From: Candidatus Marsarchaeota G2 archaeon ECH_B_1
GTDB lineage: Archaea; Thermoproteota; Thermoprotei_A; Marsarchaeales; Marsarchaeaceae
Assembly (NCBI GenBank): GCA_003019535.1
Contig: NEXG01000001.1
Span: 168,153 to 232,152, forward strand
Direction of reading: 5' to 3'
Length of the DNA: 64,000 bases
Each line of letters opens with the position of its first letter. Within the stretch, counting starts at the first letter, position 1. Shown in pieces: positions 17,190-26,167 of this stretch. The notes under the pieces are model-generated. The model did not search any database. It worked only from the letters and a program-made list of their open reading frames with translations, and was not told the DNA's origin. Both the position numbers and the translations under genes were made by a program.

Positions 17190-18194
17190 ATGACGAAAAT
17201 TAGCCAGCTGGGTGAAACACTACTAATAGAGTGGTTGGTTGACAGGTTTAGTGCTAAGGACCCGAATGTGATTGTTGGTAACGGAAACGACGCATCCGTG
17301 ATAAGATTAGCTGGGAATATTAGCTTTAAAGTCGATACGTTCGTGCTACAGGAGCTACCACACCACTTTGATTATTACGATGCAGGTTGGAAGGCGGTTA
17401 TGGCCTGTGCAAGTGATCTTGCAGCTGTTGGGTCAAAACCAAAATACGCCTTGGTTTCCTTTTCATGCCCACGCAACTTAGAAGTGGAGAGTTTTAAAAG
17501 GATTTTCCACGGGATAGAAGATGCGCTTAGGACGCTTAACTCAGTGCTGCTAGGTGGAGACCTTAGCGAAACAAGTGAGGTGTGTTTAAGTGTCTGCATG
17601 TTGGGTGAAGTTAAGGGTAGACCGCTGTTACGCAATCATGCCAGCCCCGGGGACCTAATAGCGGTTTCAAGAGGCTTTGGACTTGAGGCACTCGGTCTAA
17701 AAATCCTGTTCAAAAAAGTCAAAGCGGAAGCTAGTCTGGCTAGAAAGGCTATTATTAGATTTAAACACCCATACGCAGAAGTTGAATACGGCGAAAAACT
17801 GTCATCTCTAGGCTTCATTAGTTCGTGTTCGGATTCAAGCGACGGCCTAATAATAGCCATCAAACAGTTGATTGATGACAAGGCTAACGCGATAATAGAC
17901 AAACTCCCAACCGAAAGAGCCTTAGACAAGTTAAATAGGGAGCTCAGTAAAGAGCTCACGATGTATGGAGGCGAAGAGTACGCCTTGGTGTATACTTATA
18001 GCCCACAAATGGATGCAGAGCTCGTTGAAGCCTTAAAAAGTATTAAAAGAAAAAGGATACTAATTGGCCGGGTTGTTGAGGGTAACGGTGACATATTCCT
18101 GCAAACAGGGCACACGCTTAGAAAACTCAAGATAGAAGGATGGAGACAATTTCAAAGTCGTCCACTGCGCCAACGTAAAGCGGGTGAAAAATAA
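17190..18194 (+). CDS. thiL: Thiamine-monophosphate kinase
   Basis: A 334-residue PurM/AIR-synthase-fold enzyme that makes thiamine diphosphate from thiamine phosphate. The N-terminal GNGNDASVI corresponds to the GDDAAV metal/ATP motif; LGGDLSET near residue 125 and SDSSDGL near 215 supply further acidic ligands, and MYGGEEYALVYT is a family hallmark. The open frame extends upstream to 17001 through tRNA-Thr, but ATG 17190 gives the normal MTKISQLGETLLIEWL start. A TATA-like sequence near 17150 fits a short leader. Confidence 0.92.
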   Translation: MTKISQLGETLLIEWLVDRFSAKDPNVIVGNGNDASVIRLAGNISFKVDTFVLQELPHHFDYYDAGWKAVMACASDLAAVGSKPKYALVSFSCPRNLEVESFKRIFHGIEDALRTLNSVLLGGDLSETSEVCLSVCMLGEVKGRPLLRNHASPGDLIAVSRGFGLEALGLKILFKKVKAEASLARKAIIRFKHPYAEVEYGEKLSSLGFISSCSDSSDGLIIAIKQLIDDKANAIIDKLPTERALDKLNRELSKELTMYGGEEYALVYTYSPQMDAELVEALKSIKRKRILIGRVVEGNGDIFLQTGHTLRKLKIEGWRQFQSRPLRQRKAGEK

Positions 18195-18249
18195 CTACAC
18201 AACTTTACGAATCATGGTTTGCTTTCTTTTGAAAAAGTGATGTGAGATG

Positions 18250-18324
18250 TGGGCTCGCCCGGATTCGAACCGGGGACCTCCACCGTGTGAGGGTGGCGTC
18301 CTAACCAGACTAGACGACGAGCCC
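18250..18324 (-). tRNA. tRNA-Val (CAC)
   Basis: Acceptor GGGCTCG/CGAGCCC with discriminator A, D arm GTCT/GGAC, anticodon stem CCACC/GGTGG with loop CTCACAC, T stem CCCGG/CCGGG. No intron, no encoded CCA. Confidence 0.97.
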
Positions 18325-18673
18325 CTATACAGTGAATATATTATAACTCTAATATTATTGTTTCGAGGCAACAAGCGAACATTATAGATAAAGAGCCGAG
18401 AAAATTAACAGTCAAGCGTGAAAACTCAATTATTCGTATAGTATCGCAGTAGCAGAGCATTACGAAATTACTCCATGATTAAGTATATACACAATAGCCA
18501 TACAAATCAGACAGGTATGTCATTGCGAGACCAACCAGTATGAAATCATAAAGAGAAGTGGCGGTCCCATGGAAACAAATGGCTGTACGTACAAGTACAT
18601 TATAGTCAAAACAATCCGAAGGGGTATGTGCGTTGAAAAACCTTTTATTTTACTGTAAAAAGCATATACCATA
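18325..18673. other. Gap between tRNA-Val and tRNA-Phe
   Basis: About 350 A/T-rich bases. No convincing frame on either strand. Sequence just before tRNA-Phe (TTTTATTTTAC near 18645) may act as its promoter. Nothing else is recognisable. Confidence 0.5.
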
Positions 18674-18745
18674 GCCCCTGTAGCTCAGCGGGAGAGCACC
18701 CGGCTGAAGACCGGGTTGTCGTGGGTTCGAACCCCACCGGGGGCA
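18674..18745 (+). tRNA. tRNA-Phe (GAA)
   Basis: Acceptor GCCCCTG/CGGGGGC (one wobble), D stem GCTC/GAGC with a short D-loop, anticodon stem CCCGG/CCGGG with loop CTGAAGA, T stem GTGGG/CCCAC, discriminator A. No intron. Confidence 0.97.
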
Positions 18746-19400
18746 CTGAGCTTGTGAATACATCCTCTTCAGACATCTCTACGTGAAAATCCCAAAGTAG
18801 CTCGGAAAAACCCGATATAATGCGATTCAGGACATTGACAAAGGATTTCCGGTGAACTCGGTGGGAAACAGATTTTAGGCTAAAATCGTTGTTAAAGAAC
18901 ACTAATACCTTGTAAAGATAAATGTGTTCTGCCTAACATCTCGTTATTTTACTTTGGGCGAGCCGACAGCGGATCGTAGATATATTCGTCGCCATTAGAT
19001 CTACGACTGCTACGACCATATAGCTGAAAAATATAACTACCAGTATTACCTCCTTCATTAATAAGAGACTCACCTGTTTTGCGCCATCAGAAACACAATC
19101 ATGTTTATGATGTCTAGAGGATCCTTCTGCAAAGCACACAACCATACCCTCTTCGCATGCATTATACTCACTGGTTCTTGGCTAGAGACTAGTTTTACGG
19201 CACCCAAATGCGGGTTTAAAGGGCTTATTATTATTTAATTATATTTACTTATCTAGTCTTTGAATGTAGAGAATATACAAAACTTTACATATATGGATTG
19301 AGTATTTAGCAAGCGCACCTTTTATCATAAATAGTGCTTATCCGAAAATAGTAAGGAGGCCATCAAAGAATTTTTATGCGTCATCGTCTAATATACAAAC
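18746..19400. other. 650-base gap without a gene
   Basis: The minus-strand frame at 18933-19145 has one hydrophobic stretch but no ribosome site or family similarity, and it is not accepted. No RNA gene was recognised. The A/T-rich run at 19235-19260 and the sequence near 19330 may hold the promoter for the next gene. Confidence 0.45.
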
Positions 19401-20228
19401 GTGGAAGAAGCAGAGGTCACAATTCTCTTTGAAAGTAAAGATAAGGTTGAGGTTGAAAGATTTAAAAGGAATTTGCTTGAACAGATTAGTCCCCACATGG
19501 GAATTAGATTCTTAGAACTATGTTTTGATAAAAGAGAAGACCTCTTAACCAAGGGGCGAGAACTTGCGGAGAAATTTTTTAATGCGGCAGTGGGTTTGGG
19601 CGCCATCATTGCGTCTGAAAGCCAAGAGCACCAAGAATCATCTGGACTCGCGTTTACACCTGAATGGTTCAGTTCGTCTTCTAAAACATCGGATGAAAGG
19701 ACGCTAGCAGAGTGCTACGTATATGCTAAGACGTTTGGATTGAACGATTTTCCCGCAGTGCTTACGAATAAGATAGTGGTAGCCGCAGGAAGATTGCCAA
19801 GTTTAGAAGAAGTTGCATCCCAACTCAAAATACCTGTACCATCACCCAAGGAGCCTTTAACTCAAAACATTAGACAAGAAAGGGAAAATATCCCTGTTGT
19901 CCCACAAGAGATGGGTACACAGAGCCTTACGCAGATTCAACCTGAACCACTGCATGTTCATTTGGCACAAGAGCAAACCGAAACAACAATACTCAACTCT
20001 GACATAAGTGGGGAGCGGCAAACAGCAGTAGCAAGCAGCACCCCAGATATCATGCTGGACGAGCAGACAAAAGCACGTATAGTGGAAGTGTTGAAGAGAA
20101 CTGGTTTTCGTGGACCAGAAGAGTGCACAGGCTGTCTATACTTTATAGAAAACGAAAACAGGTGTGCGTTACTCCATATCGCGATCTCTGATGTGAAGAA
20201 ACCTATCTGTAGGCTAAACTTGGGTTGA
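19401..20228 (+). CDS. Thioredoxin-fold-like protein with Cys-rich tail, function unknown
   Basis: A 275-residue protein from GTG 19401. The first 145 residues look like a thioredoxin or DsbA-type fold: a strand start AEVTILFES, then GLNDFPAVLTNKIVVAAGRL with a proline at the cis-Pro position, then a closing helix LEEVASQL. The CxxC redox motif is absent. A 65-residue Gln/Glu/Pro-rich linker follows. The tail holds four cysteines (CTGC, RC, IC) that could bind zinc or an Fe-S cluster. I do not recognise the family. It converges on the acyl-CoA-synthetase-like gene with a 2-base gap. Confidence 0.7.
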   Translation: MEEAEVTILFESKDKVEVERFKRNLLEQISPHMGIRFLELCFDKREDLLTKGRELAEKFFNAAVGLGAIIASESQEHQESSGLAFTPEWFSSSSKTSDERTLAECYVYAKTFGLNDFPAVLTNKIVVAAGRLPSLEEVASQLKIPVPSPKEPLTQNIRQERENIPVVPQEMGTQSLTQIQPEPLHVHLAQEQTETTILNSDISGERQTAVASSTPDIMLDEQTKARIVEVLKRTGFRGPEECTGCLYFIENENRCALLHIAISDVKKPICRLNLG

Positions 20229-20230
20229 CG

Positions 20231-21856
20231 CTATTGGTTTACGCCTGATAACTCTATTCTAATTGGAAGCTTATATAGCGCTAACTTTAACGCAATATAT
20301 TTAAGTAGCTCGTCCTGTGTGACCTCACCATTCTTAGCATCTACTTCAACGCTGACGATGGCTCTTTCCCCTGAGAAGGGGTCTTGGGCCACACTAATCA
20401 TGCACCTCTTAACGCCTGGATAGGTCAAAAGAATGTTCTCTAAATCGGGTTTCCAAACCCTGGAACCACTGGTCACAATAGTGTCCTGCGATGTTTTAAC
20501 AAAGATATAACCCTCTTCCGCATCTTGTTTGGCATATTCTCCGCTAATGATCCACCCAGTGGAGTTCAAAGGACTTTTTCTCCTTTCTAAGGGGGTTCTG
20601 GAGTATATCCCATCAAACTGTGGGCCACGAACACCCAACAGTCCTACTTGATTAATTTCAACCGGCAAATCTTTATCCTCAATATTAAAGATTGCTGCTT
20701 CGGTGTCTGGAAGCGTCTCGCCCATTGATCCGGGTTTTGACTCTAAACCAAGTTTCTCAAGATGGGTTATTAACCCTTCAGGTGTAGCGTAACCAGAAAC
20801 GATTTTTACCCCACTAATTCGCTGAAAAGCGCCTTTAACTACATCTGGTGGAGGTGTCGGCAAACAAATCGCGGCCCTAACAGTCTTAAACAGATCCCGA
20901 TGATCGGCCAGCGCAATAAAGGCTTGAAACAGGCTCGGCGAGCCTGGAATAACTGTTACCTTATGTTTCCTCAAAGCCTCTATAAAGTCAGGCAACCTCT
21001 CGCCTATCAGTTTAAGCGAGTAGGATGTAATCAGAGGAACAAGTACAGTCTTGGCTCCGCTGAAAAGAGTCGATGTAAAAGCGGAGACTAGCATATAGGG
21101 AAGCCAAAGTGGGGGCAAGCCGAGAACAACATCGTTCTCTTCTAACTCCAAGTGTGAGGAATACTGTAGGGAGTTGACCACTAGGTTTCTGTGCGATAAC
21201 TCTATTTGCCGAAGACTCCCTAATGCACCAATATAGTGTATAACCGCCACGTCGTCAGGATAACTCGAAACCTCAGAGGGTTTTCTACCAAGCTTTTTCC
21301 GTGTAGCGGTCAGCCAATCAATGGTGTTCTCCCTTTTTTTGGGTTTAATATCCTTTAAAACACCGAACATGTTAGTTAAACTAGACCACGCATCAGTCAT
21401 ACTGGTAGTGATAACATGCTCTATTCTTGTAGAATCACGTACAGCCTGTATTTTATAATAAGTATCGTAGCCAAACACGATGTCTCTGAGTGTAACAACG
21501 ATTCGAGCATCAGAAGTAACCAGTCTAGCTTGGAGTTCTTTTTCCCCGAGCCAAGGGTCGAGCAACAATACAGTACATCCCGCCTTCCACACACCGAAAA
21601 CCGTCATGATAAATTGTGGTATATTAGGTAGCAAAACAGCAATCCTTGAACCCCTGTTAGCCCCCATTTCTGTCAAAACATTAGCAAACCCATTAGAGAA
21701 AGCATCAATATACTGCCAACTATATTCACTGCCACCATAGTAAATCGCGTCTTTACGCTTGAACTTAGAAGCATTTTCGATCAGTAGTTCATGTAAAGTC
21801 GTATTTGGATAATTCAGAGCAGTATTCAACCCCAATTTTCTTTTTTCGATTCCCAT
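20231..21856 (-). CDS. Acyl-CoA-synthetase-like AMP-binding protein, active site degenerate
   Basis: A 541-residue ANL-superfamily protein. The N-terminal domain is typical (ENASKFKRKDAIYYGG, LPNIPQFIMTVFGVWKAGC). The phosphate-binding loop, normally TSGTTGxPKG, reads IGALGSLRQ near residue 210, losing the Ser/Thr residues and the lysine. The late motif before the hinge is partly kept (SQDTIVTSGSRVWKPDLENIL), but the C-terminal catalytic lysine motif is missing and the protein ends KLPIRIELSGVNQ. It probably lacks normal ligase activity; it may bind acyl groups or nucleotides. Several changes spread over motifs argue against a simple sequencing error. Confidence 0.85.
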   Translation of the reverse strand: MGIEKRKLGLNTALNYPNTTLHELLIENASKFKRKDAIYYGGSEYSWQYIDAFSNGFANVLTEMGANRGSRIAVLLPNIPQFIMTVFGVWKAGCTVLLLDPWLGEKELQARLVTSDARIVVTLRDIVFGYDTYYKIQAVRDSTRIEHVITTSMTDAWSSLTNMFGVLKDIKPKKRENTIDWLTATRKKLGRKPSEVSSYPDDVAVIHYIGALGSLRQIELSHRNLVVNSLQYSSHLELEENDVVLGLPPLWLPYMLVSAFTSTLFSGAKTVLVPLITSYSLKLIGERLPDFIEALRKHKVTVIPGSPSLFQAFIALADHRDLFKTVRAAICLPTPPPDVVKGAFQRISGVKIVSGYATPEGLITHLEKLGLESKPGSMGETLPDTEAAIFNIEDKDLPVEINQVGLLGVRGPQFDGIYSRTPLERRKSPLNSTGWIISGEYAKQDAEEGYIFVKTSQDTIVTSGSRVWKPDLENILLTYPGVKRCMISVAQDPFSGERAIVSVEVDAKNGEVTQDELLKYIALKLALYKLPIRIELSGVNQ

Positions 21857-22319
21857 ACCTAACCGGATTATACTACCCCAGACTTAAATTATTTCCTTGC
21901 AGAAACCATGTTAATGGCAAATTGAGGAAAAATGTTACTCGTGATAAAACTCTCTATTTAGGATACTATTGTTCGAAAATTTTGTACCCTAACAGCCAAA
22001 TATATGGGTAGACCCATAGACAACGATCGCGCTTAAACACCTCCACTTAAAGAGGCGTTATTCGGGCAGTATCCAATATTTTATCAACATTTTAAAAAAT
22101 AAGATATACTAGACCTGTTTGTATCCAACCGTGTTTTAAGATAGTAGGCTATGAAGTTAAGTACAGATCTTCTATAATAGTAACCTAAAGACAGCTTTTC
22201 TATTAACTTACACACTCCTTGAATCAAGGACATGGCGACAGGAAATACTGACAGCATAAAAAAGAAACGTCATAAACCCCCCATTAGGTTTATTAAACCT
22301 GTTTTATTGATGTATCTTA
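21857..22319. other. Gap before tRNA-Gly
   Basis: About 460 A/T-rich bases with no convincing frame. A short palindromic run TAGGTTTATTAAACCT near 22285-22300 lies 20-35 bases before the tRNA and overlaps a TATA-like TTTATTAA, a likely tRNA promoter. Confidence 0.45.
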
Positions 22320-22395
22320 GCGGTCGTCGTCTAGTCTGGTCTAGGACAGCAGCCCTCCAAGCTGCTGATCCCGGGTTCAAATCCCGGCGACCGCA
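22320..22395 (+). tRNA. tRNA-Gly (TCC)
   Basis: Acceptor GCGGTCG/CGACCGC with discriminator A, D arm GTCT/GGAC, anticodon stem GCAGC/GCTGC with loop CCTCCAA, T stem CCGGG-type with loop TTCAAAT. No intron. Frames drawn over this gene on both strands are artefacts. Confidence 0.97.
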
Positions 22396-23020
22396 ATTAT
22401 ATGTGGGAGCTGACGGGGGCCGCCGAGCCTTTTCGACTCTGCTGAGTATAGAACTTTTACCGCCACAGTTTCTAGCGAAGCTTAATGCAATTACACACCG
22501 CAATTATATTTGCTGCTTGCTGTAATAGTACTTAGATGAAATATTATAGTGTGTGTCTTGTGGCGACCTTAATCATTAAACCTATTACAAAACAGGTTTC
22601 TTAGATAATTTAGTACGTTCAGTAAATCGAGATTATTTTAGAAGTAGCTACTTTTGTTAGGGATTTTGTTTTAGCAGCTATCTTTAAGCCCCATGGTTTA
22701 GTCTTCATGTAGGAAGCTTTCTATAGAAATTAATATCTGAATTAGTCCCCTGTTTATGTATAGATCCCGCGTTCATTTCTGCAAGACTAACGAACCTAGT
22801 GAGCTAAGGTTTGTTTATGGAGCATATGCTCTAACTTAGGATTTATAAGCTAGGCTTTTCACGGGTTTTAGCTATATAATCATATTTGTTGATTTACAGA
22901 CTTTTTATGTAGGGAGATATAGTATTGGATTAATGGTGCGTATAGTTTAAATGTTTGTTACTGATATAATTAGTGACCAAAACGAGAAAAGTTATATGTT
23001 TTATTGGAAGGTGAAAAGTC
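22396..23020. other. 625-base gap without a gene
   Basis: Very A/T-rich, with stop codons frequent in all frames. No RNA gene or repeat was recognised. TATA-like TATATAAT near 22876 and TATAGTTTAAA near 22943 could drive the secretion ATPase gene. Confidence 0.45.
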
Positions 23021-24604
23021 ACGAGTAATAGCCTAAAAAATGAAAAATATATTGGAGATGAAATTAAAGGTCCTATAACGGCTCTTCCTCCTACTGGTTT
23101 AATTGAGGAACTTGACCGCTATCCTATACTCGAGCCATTCGTGTATACAGTGATTGGCCGCGACTTAGAGACAGGAAAATATTATTACTTAATAGATGAG
23201 CTCAAGCTGAATGAAGAAGAAATAGGCATTTACAATAGGCTTGTAAAAACACTGCAGCTAGAGCTTAAGGTCCCGCGTGGGAACGTGGACCCACGTATGT
23301 ATTTTGAAGAGGGCGCGAGAAGTATTGTAGAAAAATATAGAATAAGCATGGGTAGAATGGAAAACGTGGCTTGGTCGAAGATCCTTTATTATGTAGAACG
23401 TGATATCGTTGGCTTCGGACCTCTAGACCCCCTGATGCGTGACCCAGCAATTGAGGATATTAGCATAGACGGTGCTAAGAAGCCCGTTTACGTCTTTCAC
23501 TCAAAGTATGAAAGCATGCCAACCAACCTAGTATTTGAAAAAGAGGAAGACCTGGATGATTATGTTGTTCGTTTGGTTCACATTTCAGGAAAGCACATTA
23601 GCACAGCTTTTCCTGTAGTTGACGCGACGTTGCCGGGTAGACATAGGTTTATGGCAACATTCAGACAGGAAGTAACTCCTTTTGGTAGCACTGTCACCAT
23701 TAGGAAGTTTAGAACTGATCCTGTGACCATAATCGATATGTTGAACTATGGTACACTTAACGAAGCAATCGCGGCTTATCTTTGGCTTATGATGGAGAAT
23801 CGATTAAGCGCGATAGTCGTGGGAGCCACAGCAGCAGGAAAAACTACCCTCTTAAATGCTCTTGTAAGTATGGTTAGACCGGGATCGAAAGTAGTTACTA
23901 TCGAGGAAGTTCAAGAGATGAACTTAGCGATCGAAAACTGGGTGCCCATGGTTAGCAGACCAAGCTATGGTTTGAGCTCGGAGAAAGTTGGCGAGGTATC
24001 CCTTTTCGACTTAGTTAAAGCTTCGTTAAGAATGAGACCAGACGTGCTCGTGGTAGGCGAGGTAAGGGGAGAAGAGGCATATGTACTATTTCAAGCTATT
24101 TCAACAGGTCACGGAGGGCTATGCACGGTGCACGCTGAGGATGTTAGATCAGCAATAAAGAGGCTCACATCTAAGCCCATGGATGTTGCTCCTTCGTATA
24201 TACCATTCCTTGATCTTGCCGTGGTGTCACGCAGAGTCATACTCCCAGGCGGAGATAAACTTAGGAGTGGGAGGAGAATAATTGCGGTAGAAGAAATAAT
24301 CGACGTGGACAAACAGATCCCCATATTCGAGTGGGTGAGCAACCAAGATAAATTCACAGAACATCTACACGATAGCCTAAAGATTAGAAAACTCGCTGAA
24401 CTTAGAGGGGCGAGACCGGAGGACATAATATACGAGATAAGAAGACGGGAGCTGGTGTTGAATTGGCTTAAAAAATCCAACGTAAGACACTACACTGAGT
24501 TACAGAAAATATTCACTGATTATTATTATAACCCTGATGCAACAGTTAAGAGGGCATCTGAAGAACTGAGGCAGAGTCTACCTAACCCTGAAGCACAAAA
24601 CTGA
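23021..24604 (+). CDS. Secretion/pilus assembly ATPase, TadA/GspE type (ACG start likely)
   Basis: A VirB11/TadA-type hexameric ATPase that powers pili, archaella or secretion. Walker A is VVGATAAGKTTLLNAL, the Asp box TIEEVQEMNL, Walker B VLVVGEVRGEEAY and the His box GHGG. The only ordinary start, GTG 23141, would remove the conserved N-terminal segment ELDRYPILEPFVYTVI. The frame is open to 23015 and lacks ATG, GTG and TTG there. ACG 23021 lies six bases after GGAAGGTGA (23006-23014) and would give 527 residues. No membrane platform (TadC/FlaJ) or pilin gene sits next to it. Confidence 0.9.
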   Translation, partial: TSNSLKNEKYIGDEIKGPITALPPTGLIEELDRYPILEPFVYTVIGRDLETGKYYYLIDELKLNEEEIGIYNRLVKTLQLELKVPRGNVDPRMYFEEGARSIVEKYRISMGRMENVAWSKILYYVERDIVGFGPLDPLMRDPAIEDISIDGAKKPVYVFHSKYESMPTNLVFEKEEDLDDYVVRLVHISGKHISTAFPVVDATLPGRHRFMATFRQEVTPFGSTVTIRKFRTDPVTIIDMLNYGTLNEAIAAYLWLMMENRLSAIVVGATAAGKTTLLNALVSMVRPGSKVVTIEEVQEMNLAIENWVPMVSRPSYGLSSEKVGEVSLFDLVKASLRMRPDVLVVGEVRGEEAYVLFQAISTGHGGLCTVHAEDVRSAIKRLTSKPMDVAPSYIPFLDLAVVSRRVILPGGDKLRSGRRIIAVEEIIDVDKQIPIFEWVSNQDKFTEHLHDSLKIRKLAELRGARPEDIIYEIRRRELVLNWLKKSNVRHYTELQKIFTDYYYNPDATVKRASEELRQSLPNPEAQN

Positions 24605-24881
24605 TACTCGAACCGCTTAAGACTTAAAACAAAGCGACATTTACTTTCGCTTATTAGACTTTAAGTGCTGGGATTTAATAATACTACCGATGACTGGTAG
24701 TGCCCGAATAACAATTTTCTACACTTGGACCCCATTCTCACTCATTCACTGCCCAGATACTCGTGACACTTCAGTGTACTCTAGCTAAGACTCTATAAGT
24801 ACCACTGATACCAGCTATCCGGTTGTTACCTAATGGCACAGGTAAACTTAATACTCAGCGTGCTCACATCAAAGTTGAAAA

Positions 24882-25907
24882 ATGCTTCTTGGTTCTACGG
24901 TTGCATTCGTATTCAGCGTATTGGCCACAATCATTGTGTACACTCTACTTAACTTGCTAAGTAACTTTTTCCTAAGGCATGGGTATTACGGTATTGATAT
25001 ACACAAGCCAAATCAACCAAAAGTCCCTGAGATGGGTGGCATCGCATCATCCATAGTGGTGACATTGTTGTTAGTTGGTATTTACATTATTGTACCCATT
25101 TATGCAAAGTTTTATGTTTTCGATGTGCTCTTCCTTTTTATTTATTTCTCTTGCCTTGGTTTAGTTGATGACCTCAAAGGGTTGTCTGGTAAGTACAAGC
25201 TTTCGGGTACTATTCTAGGAGGAGGCTTAACACTTATCATTGCCAAGTTGACAAACACCAACTTTTATGTCCCAAGACCCTTCCTGCCATTCATTGGTCA
25301 GATACACGGAGTCAATTTCCTATACCCATTTCTTATTGTAGCCGCATTTGCAGTAACATCCAATGCGTTCAATATGTACGATGTCTACAACGGCACTTTA
25401 ACGTTTGCTTCAACGGTGGTCTTCGCCGAATTAGGTCTACTAATACTCTATGCAAATGTGGCTAATTATGCCGCTCTCACCTCTATAATTTCATTTATCT
25501 TTGCGGGAGCTTCACTCGGGCTATTCCTTGTAAACAGATATCCCTCGAAATTCTTCATCGGCGACACCGGTAGCCTGTCGCTTGGAGCCGCATACAGCAT
25601 GATAGCGATTATGGGGCGTGTAGAAGTGGTTGCTGCGGTAGCCATTATACCTATGCTGATAAATGGGTTTCTGTCGTTTAGCAGTGTCGGTAAAATCTTC
25701 GAAAGACATGAAGTAAATGCGAGACCAGTTTTGGTTGAAAACGGTAGGATACGTGCAAATCCCACGCCAGGAGCACCCATGAGTCTAGCTAATTTCTTAA
25801 CTTCGAGCTCCCCACTGACAGAGAAGCAAATCATATTGCGCTATCATGCCTTGACTTTAATAGGAGCAGTACTCGGCTTTATGACGTTTTTACTTATACA
25901 GTGGTGA
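24882..25907 (+). CDS. UDP-sugar:polyprenyl-phosphate sugar-phosphate transferase (Alg7/MraY family)
   Basis: A 341-residue membrane enzyme with about ten helices that loads the first sugar phosphate onto a lipid carrier, here probably dolichol phosphate for N-glycosylation. Catalytic motifs are present: GLVDDLKG near residue 103, NAFNMYDVYNG near 165 and KFFIGDTGSLSLG near 225, with a cytoplasmic histidine-containing loop ERHEVNARP. These pattern with eukaryotic GPT/Alg7 and archaeal AglH. ATG 24882 fits the first helix. The next small membrane gene overlaps its end by 7 bases. Confidence 0.9.
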   Translation: MLLGSTVAFVFSVLATIIVYTLLNLLSNFFLRHGYYGIDIHKPNQPKVPEMGGIASSIVVTLLLVGIYIIVPIYAKFYVFDVLFLFIYFSCLGLVDDLKGLSGKYKLSGTILGGGLTLIIAKLTNTNFYVPRPFLPFIGQIHGVNFLYPFLIVAAFAVTSNAFNMYDVYNGTLTFASTVVFAELGLLILYANVANYAALTSIISFIFAGASLGLFLVNRYPSKFFIGDTGSLSLGAAYSMIAIMGRVEVVAAVAIIPMLINGFLSFSSVGKIFERHEVNARPVLVENGRIRANPTPGAPMSLANFLTSSSPLTEKQIILRYHALTLIGAVLGFMTFLLIQW

Positions 25908-26167
25908 AAGCATTGAAGTTAAGCAAAGTCGATCCACTGGTTTCAATAGTATTTTTAATGCTTGCTTTCTGGGGTTCTTTAATGTTAATTTTCGCCTTCA
26001 CAAAAACAGTATTACTACCCTTAGGGTCCACGAAAAGCATGCTTGACCCATTTATTATACATTTTACAAAATCGTTAATATTCCTTGGCCTCATCGGAAT
26101 ATTATTTTATGCTTGGTTTAAAATCACTCGAACTTTAAGGGATATGTATCTAAGTAATTATGGATGA
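25901..26167 (+). CDS. Small two-helix membrane protein
   Basis: An 88-residue protein from GTG 25901 (or 25904), with hydrophobic segments at about residues 14-36 and 56-76 and a basic tail. It overlaps the upstream transferase and meets the glycosyltransferase-like gene tail to tail, so it may serve glycan assembly. No family recognised. Confidence 0.65.
   Translation: MVKALKLSKVDPLVSIVFLMLAFWGSLMLIFAFTKTVLLPLGSTKSMLDPFIIHFTKSLIFLGLIGILFYAWFKITRTLRDMYLSNYG

Noticed and set aside
18933-19145. Minus-strand 70-codon frame
   Set aside because: No ribosome site, no family similarity, and A/T-rich composition unlike coding neighbours; one hydrophobic run is not enough.
22232-22525. Frames drawn across tRNA-Gly on both strands
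   Set aside because: They cross a complete tRNA gene and have no protein features.
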